This document shows, one piece after another, positions 4,703 through 6,078 of a stretch of 6,078 nucleotides of DNA. This stretch comes from Thermogutta sp. GTDB taxonomy: Bacteria > Planctomycetota > Planctomycetia > Pirellulales > Thermoguttaceae. The stretch is taken from assembly GCA_012798155.1 (NCBI GenBank), contig JAAZNR010000886.1, positions 1-6,078 of the forward strand. The letters run 5' to 3'. Under the pieces are notes generated by a model, which made no database searches, was not told the origin of the DNA, and saw only the letters and a program-made list of their open reading frames with translations. The position numbers were made by a program, and so were the translations under genes. Position 1 is the first letter of the stretch, and every line of letters starts with the position of its first letter.

Positions 4703-4797
4703 CGCGCTTTCCTTTCCTGCCGCTGGTTGGGGAATGATCTCGGGGACTCCGCCCGCCGCGTCGCCGTTCGCCGCGTTGCGCGGGCGATGGGAGGCGT
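4703..4797. other. Spacer with a GC stem between cement and capsid genes
   Basis: This 95-bp gap holds the capsid gene's purine-rich ribosome binding site at its left end and a possible 7-bp stem, CGCCCGC (4750-4756) with GCGGGCG (4780-4786), around a 23-nt loop. There is no T-run, so I do not call a terminator. It could act as an mRNA processing or stability element that lets capsid be made in excess, which is speculation. Confidence 0.3.
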
Positions 4798-5280
4798 TCA
4801 CGCCGTCGCCGTCGTGCCTTTGACGCCGCCGGTCATGACGGTGGAGCAGATTTCGACCCATACCGTGCCGCCGGGTTGGGGGGCGCGTTTGGCCGCCCGG
4901 CCCACCGCCAAGGCCGCCTGCGCCACCTTGGTCACCCGCTGGTTCTCCAGCCGGGTCCCGTCGTCGGCCTCGTCCGCGCCCACCCAGTCGCCCAGCTCGA
5001 AGCTCTCGCCGGGGCAGACGAATTCGAACACGCCGGTCGCCGCCACGCGGATCGGGCGATCGTCGCCGAGGGGGCTGCGCTGCATGGCCACCCCCAGAAA
5101 TCGCCCCGCGAAGAGCTGCTGATTGGCCGCCTCGGTTCCCTGGTCGGCTTGGGTGGAGGCCGAGCGGGCGACGCCGTTTTCCAGATACACCAGGTCGCCG
5201 ATTTCGATCAGATCATCCGGATTCACGGCCGCCACCACCGACCGCGTGTCCCCGAACCGCCATCTCATGCGATCCGCCAT
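4798..5280 (-). CDS. Capsid cement / head decoration protein, DUF2190-like
   Basis: A 160-residue, beta-rich, acidic protein. AAAGGAG lies nine bases before the ATG at 5280; the upstream in-frame extension to 5391 lacks such a signal and overlaps the end of the protease gene. Key segments are DDLIEIGDLVYLENGVARSAS (22-42), FAGRFLGVAMQ (58-68), RPIRVAATGVFEFVCP (75-90), ESFELGDWVGADEADDG (92-108), and the closing QAALAVGRAAKRAPQPGGTVWVEI (121-144). The order is GD-strand, VGVA, then V-GVFEF, a second GD-x-V, VG-A, and VWVEI. It matches DUF2190-type cement proteins, which bind the outside of the capsid lattice and stabilise it, like lambda gpD. The place between protease/scaffold and capsid genes is the lambda C-D-E order. 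Family assignment is by pattern. Confidence 0.75.
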   Translation of the reverse strand: MADRMRWRFGDTRSVVAAVNPDDLIEIGDLVYLENGVARSASTQADQGTEAANQQLFAGRFLGVAMQRSPLGDDRPIRVAATGVFEFVCPGESFELGDWVGADEADDGTRLENQRVTKVAQAALAVGRAAKRAPQPGGTVWVEICSTVMTGGVKGTTATA

Positions 5281-5310
5281 CGTGCTGCGCTCCTTTCTCC
5301 AAACGGTCAC

Positions 5311-5340
5311 GTCACATACGGTACATATGTCCATCACAAT
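5311..5340 (-). promoter_or_regulatory. Weak AT-rich inverted repeat, possible promoter or operator
   Basis: ACATA-CGGTACA-TATGT (5314-5330) is a 5-bp inverted repeat with a 7-nt spacer, in a conspicuously AT-rich island inside a GC-rich region. It lies 34-50 bp upstream of the cement gene start. On the minus strand a TTGTGA (5339-5334) is followed 15 bases later by TATGTG, a poor match in sequence and spacing to a sigma-70 promoter. It could drive cement and capsid separately from the protease. Confidence 0.2.
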
Positions 5341-5387
5341 CGCCGGAACGCGGGTCCCGGCTCTTCCGATTCGAGAACTCGGCCGAT

Positions 5388-6078
5388 TCAACGCCGCAGG
5401 ACGGCCCGGACGAACTCGGCCGTGGGGTCGCCGGGCGTCCGCCGCAGGGGGTCGCGGGCGGAGGGCGGCTCGATCGGCGGCCCCGCCTGCATCGAGGCCG
5501 GGAGGCGGCCCGCACCGCCGGCGGCGCGGACCAACGACGCCGTCTCGCGGAGGATTTCCCTGGCCAGGCGGCCGTCCTCGGTCGCCAGCAGGAGGTCCCA
5601 GAGATGCCGGCCCAGCCGCGGCCCGATCGCCCGTTGCGGGGCGTGCGGCGGCAGCAGGCCGTACTCGCCGGCCGCCTCCGTTAGCAGACTCGCCCGCCGA
5701 AGCCGTGCCAATTCCCGCCGCGACTCCGCCAGGGCCTCTTCGAGCAAGGCCGCGGGAGTCAGCGAGGACTGCGGGGGCTTGGGGGCGCCGGCGTCGGCCG
5801 GCGTCGTCCCTCCCCGCGCGGTCCCGCCGCCCCCGTTTTCAAGCGTTGCCCCGCCGCCGGGCGATTGCGATTCGAACAGGCCCTGCGTGCCCGCGGGGTC
5901 GGCCACCACGTCCACGCTCAGCACCCGCTCGATCTCCTCCACCACGGTCCGGCCGCCCTCCCGCCGCGTCTTGGCCAGCACGCTGTGCGAAAGGCCCAGG
6001 TTCCGCGGGGCGTGCTCGGCGTCCCACACCAGCCGCTGCGCCAGCTCGTGCTTGGGATTGAACCGCAAATCGGCGAAC
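5388..6078 (-). CDS. Prohead (capsid maturation) protease with scaffold-like C-terminus, 5' end outside the window
   Basis: Only the last 229 residues are visible, and the frame stays open to the right edge. The visible part starts FADLRFNPKHELA, then DAEHAPRNLGLSHSVLAKT (19-37) and VVEEIERVLSVDVVADPAGTQGLF (45-68). The LS-H/G-x-V segment followed by I-x-x-V-x-SVDVVADPA is the end of the S78/Mu I-type prohead protease fold. Ser30 of the visible part likely corresponds to the catalytic serine, which is inference. A Gly/Thr/Pro-rich linker (72-104) joins a charged helical region (105-190; ALLEEALAESRRELARLRRASLL, then RLGRHLWDLLLATEDGRLAREILRETASLV) and ends EFVRAVLRR. Proteases fused to an internal scaffold are common (lambda C/Nu3, Mu I/Z). 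Such proteins cut the scaffold and capsid N-termini during head maturation. The gene ends 107 bp before the cement start. Confidence 0.78.
   Translation of the reverse strand, partial: FADLRFNPKHELAQRLVWDAEHAPRNLGLSHSVLAKTRREGGRTVVEEIERVLSVDVVADPAGTQGLFESQSPGGGATLENGGGGTARGGTTPADAGAPKPPQSSLTPAALLEEALAESRRELARLRRASLLTEAAGEYGLLPPHAPQRAIGPRLGRHLWDLLLATEDGRLAREILRETASLVRAAGGAGRLPASMQAGPPIEPPSARDPLRRTPGDPTAEFVRAVLRR

Noticed and set aside
4750..4786. GC-rich 7-bp stem with a 23-nt loop before the capsid gene as a terminator.
   Set aside because: It lacks a U-tract and the stem is short. Such stems arise readily in GC-rich DNA, and terminating here would silence the capsid gene.
3446..5122. A 558-residue open frame on the plus strand, antisense to the LamG, capsid and cement genes.
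   Set aside because: Long antisense frames are expected in very GC-rich genes. Its translation is low-complexity Arg/Gly/Asp-rich sequence with no recognisable domain, and the minus strand frames give clear phage head proteins with ribosome binding sites.

Overview
The window is very GC-rich and looks like a planctomycete chromosome or metagenome contig. That reading rests on two things. The spacers carry short hairpin repeats of a type I know from planctomycete genomes, and the encoded proteins resemble the phage-type head proteins found in planctomycete prophages. It is recognition from memory, not a database result. No tRNA, rRNA, CRISPR array, transposase, integrase or confident promoter or terminator is visible.

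All eight supported genes lie on the minus strand and are read from the right edge to the left. The order is: the 3' part of a prohead (capsid maturation) protease with a probable scaffolding tail (5388-6078, cut by the window edge); a DUF2190-like capsid cement protein (4798-5280); the major capsid protein (3536-4702); a LamG/concanavalin A-like surface protein (2635-3462); a conserved protein of unknown role (2009-2407); a 74-residue gpW/DUF6148-like connector candidate (1726-1950); a 217-residue head-closure/adaptor candidate with two similar halves (707-1360); and a DUF3168-like tail completion candidate (29-436). This is the classic head-to-connector order (protease/scaffold, cement, capsid, then connector and tail-joining genes, as in lambda C-D-E). 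An extra LamG gene and an unknown gene sit between capsid and connectors. Portal and terminase would be expected beyond the right edge, and tail tube and tape measure beyond the left edge.

The spacers are unusually long for a phage structural operon (58 to 365 bp) and carry repetitive DNA. There are three near-identical 89-90 bp double-hairpin repeats (471-560, 597-686, 1416-1504) with decayed halves, a five-unit 18-bp G-rich minisatellite (1576-1662), and a different inverted-repeat element (about 2494-2610). Two 16-bp near-identical direct repeats bracket the minisatellite and the third hairpin repeat, and one of them contains the ribosome binding site of the 707-1360 gene. All major repeats lie in spacers, and every gene keeps an open frame and most a good Shine-Dalgarno sequence. 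This fits a long-resident, possibly domesticated, prophage or gene-transfer-agent-like capsid module, but that interpretation is inference.
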